Shown here: in pieces, positions 37,801 through 47,168 of the stretch
How positions within the stretch are numbered: the first letter of the stretch is position 1
Layout: each line of letters starts with the position of its first letter
Origin: JAOUEA01 sp963790335
GTDB taxonomy: Bacteria > Actinomycetota > UBA4738 > HRBIN12
Direction: 5' to 3'
Assembly: GCA_963790335.1 (NCBI GenBank)
Contig: CAWBOB010000008.1
Span: 1-64,000 of the forward strand
Length of the DNA stretch: 64,000 nt
The notes under the pieces: model-generated
What the model was told of the DNA's origin: nothing
What the model saw: the letters and a program-made list of their open reading frames with translations, nothing else
The model's database searches: none
Position numbers and translations under genes: made by a program

Positions 37801-39652
37801 CCCGGCCCTCGCCGAGTACCTGGGTCGGGATCTCCTCGACCGCGCGCAGCCCGAGCGCCTCGAGGATCGGGATGAACGCCGACAGGTCGACCTTGCCCCC
37901 GGTCTTGTAGAGCTTCACCCGGGTGAGCCGCTCACCGTGCTGTTCGTTGCCGATGCCGACGAGGAAGCCTTCCGGCTCGGTCTCGAGCGCCTCCAACGCG
38001 AGCACGTCGTCGGCGATCAGGTCCCATTCCTCCGACGCCTTGTAGTAGCTCGGGAACCGGGGGGCGTACTCCTCGGCCAGCACCGGACCGCGGACCGGGC
38101 CGGCTCGCGCGATCAGCGTGTCACGCAGGTCGTCGTCCCAGCTCCTCGCGAGCCGCTCGACCTCGGCCTCGAGCTCCTCGTACGGCACCTCGGGGATCTG
38201 GGTCGTCGGATCGACGTGCACCGTGAAGAAGATGCGCGCCGACTCCGTCTCCCCGAGCGAGAGGTGGTAGTCGACGGTGCTGCCGTGGAACTGCTCGAGG
38301 AAGTACTGCTGCAGGCGCTTGCGCAGCGCCGCGTTGAATCGGTCGCGAGGCAGGGCGACGACGACCGAGACGCTCCGCCCGTAGAGGTCGCGGCGCACCA
38401 GCACCCTGATGCCGCCGTGTTTCTCGAGCTGCAGCAGCCCCACGACGAGGCGGCGCAGCTCCTCGGTCGGAGCCTGGAACAGCTCGTCCTTCGGGAAGGA
38501 CTCGACCAGCTCGACGACCTGCTTGTAATCGTGCGAGCCGGGGATCAGGTCCTCGGCGGCGATGATCTGCTCCAGCTTGCGATGCAACAACGGCGTCTTG
38601 GCCGCCGGTTCCATGTAGGCCTTCGAGGTGAACAGCCCGATCAGGCGCGCCTCGCCCGTGATCACGCCCTCGGCATCGACGACGCGCACCCCGATGTAGT
38701 CCATGCGGGCGCGCCGATGCACCGTGGAGTACGAGTTCGTCTTCGAGAAGACGAGCAGGTCGCCTTCCTCGATGCGAGCGCGCACGACCTCGTCGAGCTC
38801 GGACAAGCGCGTCACCTCTGCGAACGCCGAGCGTCGCAGATCGCTCAGGATGCCGAGACCGCTCTCGGGCACGGCGCGGATCCCGGCGCGTTGCTCGCCG
38901 TCGAGGTCGACGAGCTCGTACTCGCGGTAGCCCAGCAGCACGAAGTTGAGCTGGGCGAGCCATTCCAGGAAGTCGATCGCCTCGCCGACCTCTTGCGGGG
39001 AGTAGCGCACGGCGCCGGCCCGTGCGAGCTCGATCATGTGCCGCACACGCTGCTGCATCGGCTCGAAGTCGCGCACCACGAGCCGCACGTCACGCAGGAT
39101 GGTGCTCACGCGTCGATGGAGGTCCTCGGTCTCCTGAGGCGTGAGCACGCGGTCGAGCTCGAAGTGCATGATCGACTCGCGGTGGCTGGCGTCGCGGCCC
39201 GACATCACGCGCTCGATGCGCCCCTGCCCGTCGCGGACCGTGCCGATCACCGGATGCACCAGCCGGCTCACACCGAGTCCGCGTGCGAGCAGCTCCTCCT
39301 GGATCGAGTCGACGAGGAACGGGGAATCGTCGGTGTTCGTCTCGACGATCGAGCCCGCCGACGCGTAGCCATCGGTCTCCGGCTCGGCCCGGAACACCCG
39401 CACCGCTGCAGGCTGGTCGCCGCGCCCGTCGGCCAGCTCGAACGCGGTCGTGACCATGCCCAGCAGGGCATCGACGCCGAGGCCCTCGAGGTCCTCGTCC
39501 GGGAACCGCCGCAGGAACGCCTTCGCGAACGCGCCGACGGCGTCCCGTCGATCGGCTTCGACGCGCTCGGCCACCGCCTCGAGCAGGTCGCGCAGCGGGG
39601 CGTGTGGTTCACCGGGAGCGGGGGTCGCCACGGTCTCGGGGTGCGCGTCCAC
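34819..39652 (-). CDS. NAD-specific glutamate dehydrogenase, large (about 180 kDa) class
   Basis: Converts glutamate to 2-oxoglutarate and ammonia with NAD. About 1610 residues, the usual size of the class. The N-terminal regulatory half contains ETNTDDSPFLVDSIQEELLA, ARMDYIGVRVVDAEG and EKHGGIRVLVRRDLYGRSVS. The catalytic half contains RGGIRWSDRKEDYRTEVLGL, KNAVIVPDGSKGGFILRRTP, GIGDMSGDVFGNGML and WNGGIGTYVKAS. The open frame runs from 40774 to 34742, but both ends are artefacts. The C-terminus should read VALRQIRSLIG with stop 34819-34821 after removing one extra G near 34855. Upstream of about 39690 the sequence belongs to another gene. GTG 39652 (VVDAHPETV) is my best start; it could be slightly different. 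Confidence 0.87.
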
Positions 39653-39696
39653 GACGGGCCATTGTGGCAGGTCGCCGGTCCTCTGTGCGCGTACCG

Positions 39697-40626
39697 TCAC
39701 GGTCCCGTCGGCACCGGTCTCACTGCGTACGTGGGGTAGGACGCTCGCACGATCGGCAGCAGTCCAGTGAGGTAGGAGCCCGCCACGCACCCCCGGCACC
39801 ATGCGGACGCGTTGATGGCCCGTGCGGTGACCGCAGCGCTCCGGCACGAGCCCAGCGCGTCGAGGATCGCCTCGTACCCGTAGGACTCCGCACCGAGCAC
39901 GAGCGTGTCGTGCGACGCCTCGAGGCCCTGCGACAACGGACACGTAGCGTTTCACGCCGACGGCGTTCAGGTCGGTGGCATCGGGCATGTCACGCGTCGT
40001 CGCCAGCGGGTTGAACGCCGCCGCGGTCGACTCCGCCGTCTCCCAGGCCACGACCACCAGCAGGTTCTCATCACAGGCCGGGGCCCCGAGCCGCCCGAGG
40101 AAGGCGGCCGCCCACCCTTCATAGGTCAGCGGGCCGCCCGGAACGGCCGGATCGGTGGCGGGGGCCGCTGCGTCGGCAGGTGCGCGCATCGCTCGATCAC
40201 GGGCTCGGACGAGCTCTGCCAGGTACGCGGTCCAGGTGTCGAGCTCCTGCTGTACATGTCGCGCCCATGTCGACCGCAGCCTCGACCGCAGCGTCAGCCG
40301 AGCCTCGGCGAGGTCGAGCGACGGCGATCGACGGCGCGACTGTCCTGCGGGGCCCGCATGCGCGTGGGCGTCGGGCGTCGCCGCCGCGATCGCCTCGAGA
40401 CGATCGACCGCTCCGGGCGGCCCTGCGGATGTGGCGGTACCACCGTTCGATGCGCGGATACCACCGGTCGATCCGCGTCTGGGCCTTCTCGATGCGCGCG
40501 TCGAGGGTCGCCACGTCGAGGCCTGGAGCCGTTGCGTGACCGGACCCGGAGGCGGCTGCCGGCCAGCGTCGTCGGGAACACCAGGATCACGGACAGGAGC
40601 AGCACGAGCACGGTATGACGTCGCAT
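39697..40626 (-). CDS. Secreted coiled-coil protein with a lysozyme-like C-terminal domain (frame-broken)
   Basis: Start MRRHTVLVLLLSVILVF, a signal peptide. Then, in a second frame, a helical segment ATLDARIEKAQTRIDRWYPR and IERWYRHIRRAAR. In a third frame come RLTLRSRLRSTWARHVQQEL and DTWTAYLAELVRARDRAM. The C-terminal domain reads EGWAAAFLGRLGAPACDENL, AWETAESTAAAFNPLATTRD, NAVGVKRYVS and, after a break near 39945, QGLEASHDTLVLGAESYGYE to a stop at 39697. This resembles actinobacterial and phage peptidoglycan-binding or glucosaminidase-like modules (NPLxTT, GVKxY). Three or four indels hide it inside the overlong glutamate dehydrogenase frame. Confidence 0.6.
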
Positions 40627-40746
40627 GGGCGAGCGAGGTATCGACCGCAGTCTCCACCCGCTTGACCTCGCACGTCACGAGGCGGTCGACTCGGTCGCCG
40701 ATCGCCTGCCTCGACGGCCCGGTCGGAGGGCGATTACCATCCGACG

Positions 40747-41562
40747 ATGCTCGCGGGGTGGCGTGGTGCGGCAACGGTCACAACCCTCGCGCTCGCGGCC
40801 TGCACCTCGGCTCCCGACATCGTCGTCCCCCCCTCCTCGCCATCCCCGAGCCCCGTATCCACCGCGACCGTGACGATCGAAGGCCTCGAGTTCGACGAGC
40901 CACGGTGGAAGGCGGACGGGTCCAACTGGCGGCTCGTGCTGTCCTGGCAGGCCCCGGCGGGCGTGACGGTCGACCACTACGAGATCCGGCGTGACGGCGT
41001 GACGATCGCCGACGACGTCGTCTCGGTGTCGTTCCGCGACACCGGCGTCGAGCCGGGTGCACGCTATCGTTACTCCGTCACCGGGCTGGACGCCGACGGC
41101 CGGGCTACCCAACCCGCCGTGGACTCCATCAGGACCGACGAACCGCCGCCGGGCGACGCACGGCTCGAAGGGAGCTTCGTGGTGCGGATGGAGGTCGAGC
41201 GCGCAACCGGCACCAGGAACCCGGTTCGTGGTGGTGCGATCTACTTCAGGTTCGAGCCGCGATGCGGGAGCGGGGCGTGTTCGGCGCGGTGGACGGTCCG
41301 CAGATCACGGGCCGAGGGCACGCTTCGGAGGTCGGGGGCGAGCTATTCGGCGGGCCTTCGTACCCCCTTCTTCGTTCGCAACTGTTTCGGGCGGCTGACC
41401 GACGAGGCGCTCGACGTGCGACTGCGGGTCGAGGCGGCGGCGCCGGTCCGCGGTTCCTGGCGAGCGACCAAGATCGAGGGCACGATCACCGAGGTCTCGA
41501 AGCACCCCGGGTGCGTCACCGCATCGATCGTCTGGGCCGTGCGGGGAACGCTCCAAGGCTGA
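40747..41562 (+). CDS. Lipoprotein with a fibronectin type III domain
   Basis: 271 residues. The lipoprotein signal ends in ALAAC (Cys at residue 19), followed by a Pro/Ser linker. An FN3 domain spans about residues 50-130 (VLSWQAPAGVTVDHYEIRRD; ARYRYSVTGLDADGRATQPA). The last 140 residues are a beta-rich domain (SFVVRMEVERATGTRNPVRG; CFGRLTDEALDVRLRVEAAA) with paired cysteines. It shares this layout with the next gene, so they are tandem paralogues. Function unknown; probably cell-surface. Confidence 0.72.
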   Translation: MLAGWRGAATVTTLALAACTSAPDIVVPPSSPSPSPVSTATVTIEGLEFDEPRWKADGSNWRLVLSWQAPAGVTVDHYEIRRDGVTIADDVVSVSFRDTGVEPGARYRYSVTGLDADGRATQPAVDSIRTDEPPPGDARLEGSFVVRMEVERATGTRNPVRGGAIYFRFEPRCGSGACSARWTVRRSRAEGTLRRSGASYSAGLRTPFFVRNCFGRLTDEALDVRLRVEAAAPVRGSWRATKIEGTITEVSKHPGCVTASIVWAVRGTLQG

Positions 41563-41564
41563 CC

Positions 41565-42438
41565 ATGGATCCCGGACCCCCGATCACCTACCCGGACGAG
41601 GTCGCCTACGTCGATCCGGCTCCCCGACGGGATCGCCGCGTGGAGGTCGTGCTCACGGTGGTTGCGGCGGTCGTGGTGATCGGCGCCGTGCTGTTGTTCA
41701 CGCGCTCGCCGGGCCCCCCGAGCGCTCCCGTTGGCCTGCAGGCCGAGCCGGCGTTCTGCGACACACCGTGCGAGGTCGTCGCCCCACGCGTCTCCCTCGC
41801 GTGGACCCCGCCCGAATCGGGCGCCGCACCAACGGGGTACCGCATCGTGCGTGACGATGTGGCCCTGCGAGCCCTCGCTCGGCGGCGACGAGCTGCGGTT
41901 CGTCGACGAGTCGGTCACGATGGGCGCGACCCACACCTATGCGGTCGTCGCCACGAGCTCCGAAGGGGACTCGGCCGCAACGTCTGCGCTGGACGTGTCG
42001 GTACCCACACCACCCGAAGAGGCCGCTCACCTCGATGGCGTCTACAACGTGCAGCTCACCGTGCGAGTGGCGCGCTCGATCGGCGCGGCGTTCGGCATCG
42101 AGAACCCCGTCGCCGGGAAGCACGGAAGCGATCAGTGGTCCTTCACGTCGGGCTGCGTCGACGACGTCGAGTCGTGCCCTTCGACGTGGTCGAGCCTCAG
42201 GGGCCCCATCGAACTCCAGGGGTCGACGTGGTCGGGAAAGGTCCAGGGTCGCCCCGCCCGTTGCGGCGATGACGGCCGGGCAAGGGCGCCCATCGAGATC
42301 GACCTCGATGTGAGCGACGTTGGGGTCGTCGACGGCTCCTGGGTCGTCTCGGGGTTCACCGGGTCGGCCACCGTCTCGTTCACATGCCCTGGCTTCCCTC
42401 CAGCACTGGCGACGGTCGGGGTCGTCGGATCCGCCTGA
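41565..42438 (+). CDS. Membrane-anchored fibronectin type III protein (one frameshift)
   Basis: About 290 residues. A cytoplasmic N-terminus (DEVAYVDPAPRRDRR) precedes one membrane anchor (VVLTVVAAVVVIGAVLLF). An FN3 domain follows with SLAWTPPESGAAPTGYRIVR and, after an indel near 41870, GDELRFVDESVTMGATHTYA. The C-terminal domain (HLDGVYNVQLTVRVARSIGA; SGCVDDVESCPSTWSS) parallels that of the gene before it. It starts 3 bases after that gene's stop, so they form an operon. Confidence 0.7.
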
Positions 42439-42671
42439 TCGGCCTGTTTCCGCGAGCCTTGGCGGGGCTCTCGGGTCAAGATTCCGCGCCCTGAAGCCGA
42501 GGTACTGAGCACGGTCACACACGACAGCTCGGCAGGAGGGGGACCATGAGCTCCGGCGAACGAACTAGCTCGGTCGGGTCAGTCGATTTCCGCCGCCTGG
42601 CTGCAGGGCTCCCGTGAGACCATGAAGTACGCTCCCGCTCAGATGGGGGCTGAACAGGGGACAGCGAACGC

Positions 42672-44088
42672 ATGAGCGCGCGAGGCGTCCGCATCGTCGT
42701 CGGAGAGGGCCCATCGACACGCAAGGGTCTGCTCCGCTTCGTGTTGGACGGGGAGGGGTTCGACGTGGTGGCCGACGCGGCCACCACCGCCGAGCTCGCT
42801 CGCCTGATGGCGATCCATCGCCCCGACGTCGTCGTGCTCGACGACGGCATCGGCGCCACCGCGGTCAGCATGATCAACGAGATGTCGCCCGACACCAAGG
42901 TCGTGCTGGTGTGGCCGGGAGCGGTCATGCCGGTCGGCGGGGCGGCCCGCGTCGAACCGGCGCGCGTGCTGCAGGATCTCGGCCCCACCATCTCCCGGCT
43001 CACGGGCCAGGCGGGGACGGCGATGGGTCGTGGGGCGGCGCTGCTCGACCGAGCCGCCAACGACCCCGAGGTGTTGCGATCGATGCTGCGTGCCCCCCGG
43101 CCCGACGACGCGATCATCGAGGATCGCGAGCCGGCTCCCGTGGTGATCCTGCCGCTCACCCCGTCGATCGACCACGACGAGCTCGTGCTCAACGTGCCGG
43201 AGGCCGAGCCCGATGAGGACGAGCGCACGAAGTCCGTGCTCGGCCCGGGTGTGGCCGGAGCGGCGGCATCCGCCTCGGTGCTCGCGGCATCGGGCCAGGC
43301 AGCGGCCGCCGAGAGCGCGGCATCGGGCTCGGCCGACCTCCCGGCCGCGGTCACGCCGCTCGCGGGACCGACGGGCGCCGGGAGCGCAGAGCGCACTCAA
43401 TCGCCGCCTCGGCAACCTCGCCCTCGGCGGCGCTGCGGTCGCCAGCGCGCTCGTCCTCGCGCTCGCCCTGGGCGACGCCCGAGTACCGATCGACGTCGTG
43501 CGAGGACTCGAGTCCACGACCTCCCCTTCGGTGCCGGGCGGATCAGAGGGTGAGGTTGACCCCGGAGATCCCGATCCACCTCCCGACGGGAACACCGATC
43601 CTTCGCGTGATCCGCGCGATCAGGTCGATCCGAGCACCGCAGCGACCGATCGCGCGTTCCCCGACGTCTCGCTCGTGGGCGACGTGAGTCCCGCGCCGGG
43701 CCCGCCCGACGTCGGCATCGATCCCGGCGACATCGGCCCCGGGAGCAACGACGATCCGCCCGACGGCGGCGACCCTCCGGTCAGCCCTGGCGACGATCAC
43801 GGCGGCGGCGACGCAGGAGACCACGACCGCGGGGGCGGCAATGACGATCCCGACAACGGCGGGGGCTCCGGCCCGGTCGATGACGACGACGGAAGCGACG
43901 ACCACGACAGCGGCGGAGGCAACGACGACCGGGGCGGCGATCACGATCAGGGCGGTGGCAACGACGACCCCGACAATCCCGCCCACCAGCACGGCGGGGG
44001 ATCGAGCGGCGGATCCGGCAACGACGACGAGCATGGGTCGGAGGAGCACGACCGGGCGACGGGGGTCGGGCATGCATCACGGCCCTGA
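42672..44088 (+). CDS. Receiver-like membrane protein with long Gly/Asp-rich tail (one frameshift)
   Basis: About 470 residues when a break near 43395 is corrected. Residues 1-120 have a CheY-like fold (RIVVGEGPSTRKGLLRFVLD; HRPDVVVLDDGIGATAVSMI). The phospho-acceptor-like Asp is in VVLDDG, but the usual acidic pair (here GEG) and the conserved Thr/Ser and Lys are missing, so it is probably a pseudo-receiver. After an Ala-rich linker comes one membrane helix (LALGGAAVASALVLALAL). The outside part, about 180 residues, is low-complexity Asp/Gly/Pro/His (for example DHGGGDAGDHDRGGGNDD), probably disordered and perhaps metal-binding. Confidence 0.6.
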
Positions 44089-44136
44089 AGCACCGAGCGA
44101 CTGACCTCGGCCTCGGTCTCGTAGTCTTCGAGATCG

Positions 44137-44985
44137 ATGACGATCCAGGATGCGGTGGGGCCGCTCCGGCGCGTCTACGTGCGACCGCCCGACCCCCTCG
44201 ATGCGTCGGCGTGGCGCACCTACGGCTGGCATGCGGCGCCCGACGTGGCCCGGGCGGCCGATGAGCACGAGGCGTTCCGGTCCGAGCTCGGCGCGGAGGG
44301 CGCCGAGGTGGTGGTCGGTCGCACCAGGGTGGCGGGCGACCCCGATGCGATCTACGCGTACGACCCGACGCTGCCCACCGACCGAGGGCTCATCGTGCTG
44401 CGACCGGGCAAGGCGGGACGCCGCCTCGAACCAGCGGCGATCGAGCGAGACCTCAACGCGGCTGGCTTCCCGACGCTCGGCACCCTGGGATCCACCGCCA
44501 CGGCGGAGGGCGGCGACATGCTGTGGCTCGACGAACGCACGCTGCTCGTCGGGCGCGGCTACCGGACCAACGACGCCGGCATCGAGCAGATCCGCGAGCT
44601 GCTCGGGACCGAGGTCAGGGTCGTGTGGTTCGACCTGCCGAACCACGAGGGCCCAGACGCCTGCCTCCATCTGATGTCGTTCATCTCCATGCTCGATCGT
44701 GATCTGGCGGTCGTGTTCCTCCCGATGGTGCCGGTGAGGCTCCTGGAACTCCTTCGTGAGCGCGGCGTCGAACTCGTCGAGGTGCCGGAGCAGGAGCTCC
44801 CGTCGCAGGGAGCGAACGTGCTGGCGCTCGCACCACGCATCGCCCTCGCGCTCGAAGGCAACCCCGAGACCCGACGACGCATGGAAGCTGCCGGTGTCGA
44901 CGTGCGCACCTTCGCGGGCGAGGAGATATCACGCAAGGGCGACGGCGGTCCGACCTGCCTGAGCAGACCGCTCGAGCGAGGCTGA
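44137..44985 (+). CDS. Amidinohydrolase/amidinotransferase-like protein (dimethylargininase or arginine-deiminase superfamily)
   Basis: 282 residues. The guanidine-modifying fold is recognised by TAEGGDMLWLDERTLLVGRG (EGGD substrate-binding acidic residues), GPDACLHLMSFISML with the catalytic His, and the C-terminal catalytic Cys in GDGGPTCLSRPLERG. The size fits dimethylarginine dimethylaminohydrolase or related single-domain hydrolases rather than arginine deiminase (about 400). Likely hydrolyses arginine, methylarginine or a related guanidine. No neighbour clarifies the substrate. Confidence 0.78.
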   Translation: MTIQDAVGPLRRVYVRPPDPLDASAWRTYGWHAAPDVARAADEHEAFRSELGAEGAEVVVGRTRVAGDPDAIYAYDPTLPTDRGLIVLRPGKAGRRLEPAAIERDLNAAGFPTLGTLGSTATAEGGDMLWLDERTLLVGRGYRTNDAGIEQIRELLGTEVRVVWFDLPNHEGPDACLHLMSFISMLDRDLAVVFLPMVPVRLLELLRERGVELVEVPEQELPSQGANVLALAPRIALALEGNPETRRRMEAAGVDVRTFAGEEISRKGDGGPTCLSRPLERG

Positions 44986-45040
44986 CCGCCGGCTTCCGGG
45001 ATCGAGAGCGACGCTGTCGCACTCGGTATGCTCACGCCTC

Positions 45041-45520
45041 ATGTACCGCTACTGGGTCGTGCTGCACATCCTCGGCGTTGCGTCGTTCCTGCTGGCGCAC
45101 GGCACGTCGATGTTCGCGATGTACCGCATGCGTTCGCTCGATCTCGACCGAGCACGCATCGTCGACACGATCACGTTCTCCGGTGCGACCGCCAAGCCGA
45201 TGTACGCCTCGTTGCTCGTGCTGACGGTCGCCGGCTTCGTCGCCGGTCACCTCGGCAACTGGCTCGACGACTGGTGGATCTGGATCGCGGTGGCGGTGCT
45301 CGTGGCGACGACGGTGCTCATGACCGTGATCGCGAAGCCGTACTTCAAGCGCGTCTCGGCGGCGTGCGCGCTCCGGCCTTCCGGCGTTCCCCGCACGAGC
45401 GACGAAGAGCTCGCGGAGCTGGTGGGATCGGGCAAGGTGCACCTGATCACCGCGATCGGCGTGGGGGGTCTGGCGATCATCATCTGGCTCATGGTCACCA
45501 AGCCCGGTCAGACCTTCTGA
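45041..45520 (+). CDS. Four-helix membrane protein (DUF2269-like), paralogue 1
   Basis: 159 residues. Helices at about 5-25 (WVVLHILGVASFLLAHGTSM), 52-72 (MYASLLVLTVAGFVAGHL), 78-100 (WIWIAVAVLVATTVLMTVI) and 135-155 (AIGVGGLAIIIWLMV). The conserved His residues in VLHILG and LLAHG could bind haem or metal but this is unproven. Close paralogue of the protein at 46648-47121; both begin YRxWVxxHxxGVxxFLxxHG. The two flank the USP-Rieske gene. Confidence 0.75.
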   Translation: MYRYWVVLHILGVASFLLAHGTSMFAMYRMRSLDLDRARIVDTITFSGATAKPMYASLLVLTVAGFVAGHLGNWLDDWWIWIAVAVLVATTVLMTVIAKPYFKRVSAACALRPSGVPRTSDEELAELVGSGKVHLITAIGVGGLAIIIWLMVTKPGQTF

Positions 45521-45571
45521 CCGTCCCTGACGTCGTGGTCATCGAACCACCGGGGCTGCTCCGGGTCCGGC

Positions 45572-46576
45572 TCAGGCCGGTGGAAGCGGACGTACGGCGG
45601 GCCCGTTGACCACCTCGCCCGACGGCCCGTAGCGCGAACCGTGGCACGGGCACTCGAACACGTGGTCGGCGGTATTCCATGCCACCGTGCACCCCATGTG
45701 CGTGCAACGAGCCGACATCAGGTGCAGCTCGCCCTCTGCGTCCATGAAGGCGGCCAGACGCTCCCCCGCCTGCACGAGGATGCCGCCCTCGCCTCGCTCG
45801 AGCTCCGACGCCACCTGGGCGATCGTGCGAGCCACCAGCACGTCGCGGTCGCTGAGATCGACGACCTTCTCGGGCACCGGGTTCAGGAAGAATCGCTTCG
45901 CCCCCGTCATGCCCTTGTTGCCGATCACGACCAGATCCGCGCCGACCTCACGAGCCGTGGCGAGGATCTCGCTCGCCGGGTCGCCCTGACGCAGCACGAT
46001 GTCGCACTCCGCCTCAGCGCCGTAGACGGCAACGGTGTCGTCGGTGACGAGCTTGCCCGTGGCCGGGTGGCCCACGAACACCATGGTCACGGGGGCGCCG
46101 ATCGATGCGGCGAGGTCGAATCCCTTGCGCGCCGCCCGATCCGCGGTCGGCGACCCGTCGGTGGCGATCAGCACTCGGCGGTAGAGGCGTTCGCCGTCGC
46201 CGCGCCCGACATCCATCGCGATCAGCAGGTCGCGGGGCGCGCGATGTGAGAGCCGATCGGCCGTCGGACCGATCTCGGTCGCGCTCCGGCCGCCGCTCAC
46301 GACGACCAGGCCGACGTCGAGCTCTTCCGCAAGGTCGATGAGCGCGTCGGCGGGTGCCCGGCCGCCGACGAGCTCTCCGCGCACCTTCTTCACGCCGGCG
46401 GCCTCCGCGGCGCCGACGGCAGCGTCGAGGACCGCCTGCGCGCCCTCGGGCCGCTCCCAGACGTGCGCGACGATCAGCTCGGCCTTGCCGGACTTCGCGA
46501 GCCCGGTCGCGACGTGGCTGGTCGCCGCCGCGCGAGCGGTGCCGTCGGTGCCGAACAGGATGCGCTTGTAGGCCAC
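45572..46576 (-). CDS. Tandem universal stress protein domains fused to a Rieske 2Fe-2S domain
   Basis: 334 residues, intact. The first USP domain is at 1-135 (YKRILFGTDGTARAAATSHV; VGLVVVSGGRSATEIG) and the second at 136-280 (RRVLIATDGSPTADRAARKG; VVIGNKGMTGAKRFFLNPVP). The second retains the ATP-binding G-x2-G-x9-G-type loop. Residues 285-334 are a complete Rieske cluster domain: ARCTHMGCTVAW and FECPCHGSRYGPSGE, giving CxH and CxxH ligands plus the two disulfide cysteines of the bc1 type. GTG start at 46576 after GGAAGGAGC. The frame continues upstream to 46894 but that part is antisense to the next gene. A soluble, cytoplasmic redox/ATP sensor is a reasonable guess; no signal peptide or membrane helix is present. 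Confidence 0.85.
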   Translation of the reverse strand: MAYKRILFGTDGTARAAATSHVATGLAKSGKAELIVAHVWERPEGAQAVLDAAVGAAEAAGVKKVRGELVGGRAPADALIDLAEELDVGLVVVSGGRSATEIGPTADRLSHRAPRDLLIAMDVGRGDGERLYRRVLIATDGSPTADRAARKGFDLAASIGAPVTMVFVGHPATGKLVTDDTVAVYGAEAECDIVLRQGDPASEILATAREVGADLVVIGNKGMTGAKRFFLNPVPEKVVDLSDRDVLVARTIAQVASELERGEGGILVQAGERLAAFMDAEGELHLMSARCTHMGCTVAWNTADHVFECPCHGSRYGPSGEVVNGPAVRPLPPA

Positions 46577-46647
46577 CTCGTGAGCTCCTTCCCGGGGTCG
46601 CACGCTATCGCGCACCTGCACGAGCGACACCCTCGTATCCTGCGGAC

Positions 46648-47121
46648 GTGTACCGGTTCTGGGTCTTCGTCCACCTGGTCGGAGTCGTCGGGTTCCTCGT
46701 AACCCACGGCGTCTCGATGTGGGCGATGTTCGCGGTGCGCGCGGTGGGAACCGACCGCGACCGCATCCTCGACGGGTGCGAGAATTCGAAGACGGCGCGG
46801 GTCCCGATGTACATCTCGTTCGGCGTGCTGTTGCTCGGCGGGATCGCGGCCGGCATCGACGGCGCCCTGTTCGCCCAGTGGTGGCTCCTCGCATCGCTCG
46901 GCATCCTGCTCGTCCTCACGGCATCGATGTCGATGATCGCCACGCCTCACATGAAGCGCCTCCGCGAGGGGTGCACGCGCTGGGCCGACGGCACGTACAC
47001 GCTGACCGACGAGGAGCTCGAAGCCGTCCTGAACGGTCCCGCCACGATGATCACCGCGGTCACCGGCACGGCTGGGGTGCTCGTGATCGTCTTCCTGATG
47101 GTGTTCAAACCCGGTTCGTGA
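46648..47121 (+). CDS. Four-helix membrane protein (DUF2269-like), paralogue 2
   Basis: 157 residues from GTG 46648 (VYRFWVFVHLVGVVGFLVTH). Four helices as in paralogue 1, with a basic loop TPHMKRLREGCTRW and a last helix VTGTAGVLVIVFLMVF. The GTG is favoured because it aligns exactly with the ATG of paralogue 1. It is divergent from the USP-Rieske gene, 71 bases away, so they could share control signals. Confidence 0.75.
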   Translation: MYRFWVFVHLVGVVGFLVTHGVSMWAMFAVRAVGTDRDRILDGCENSKTARVPMYISFGVLLLGGIAAGIDGALFAQWWLLASLGILLVLTASMSMIATPHMKRLREGCTRWADGTYTLTDEELEAVLNGPATMITAVTGTAGVLVIVFLMVFKPGS

Positions 47122-47168
47122 ACGCTCACACGCGAGACCCGGCCGACCCCGCTCGGTAGCCTTGCTCC

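Noticed and set aside
35669..39739. 1356-codon open frame on the plus strand
   Set aside because: It lies wholly antisense to glutamate dehydrogenase and its composition is the His/Asp/Arg/Val-rich type produced by the complement of high-GC codons. No family features.
43700..44060. Possible CRISPR or satellite array in the repetitive segment
   Set aside because: The repeats are irregular codon-level Asp/Gly/His repeats within one reading frame, without constant-length repeats and unique spacers.
45572..46894. Extended 440-codon form of the USP-Rieske protein
   Set aside because: The added N-terminal 106 residues are Arg/Gly/Pro-rich and antisense to the neighbouring membrane protein gene; GTG 46576 has a good ribosome binding site.
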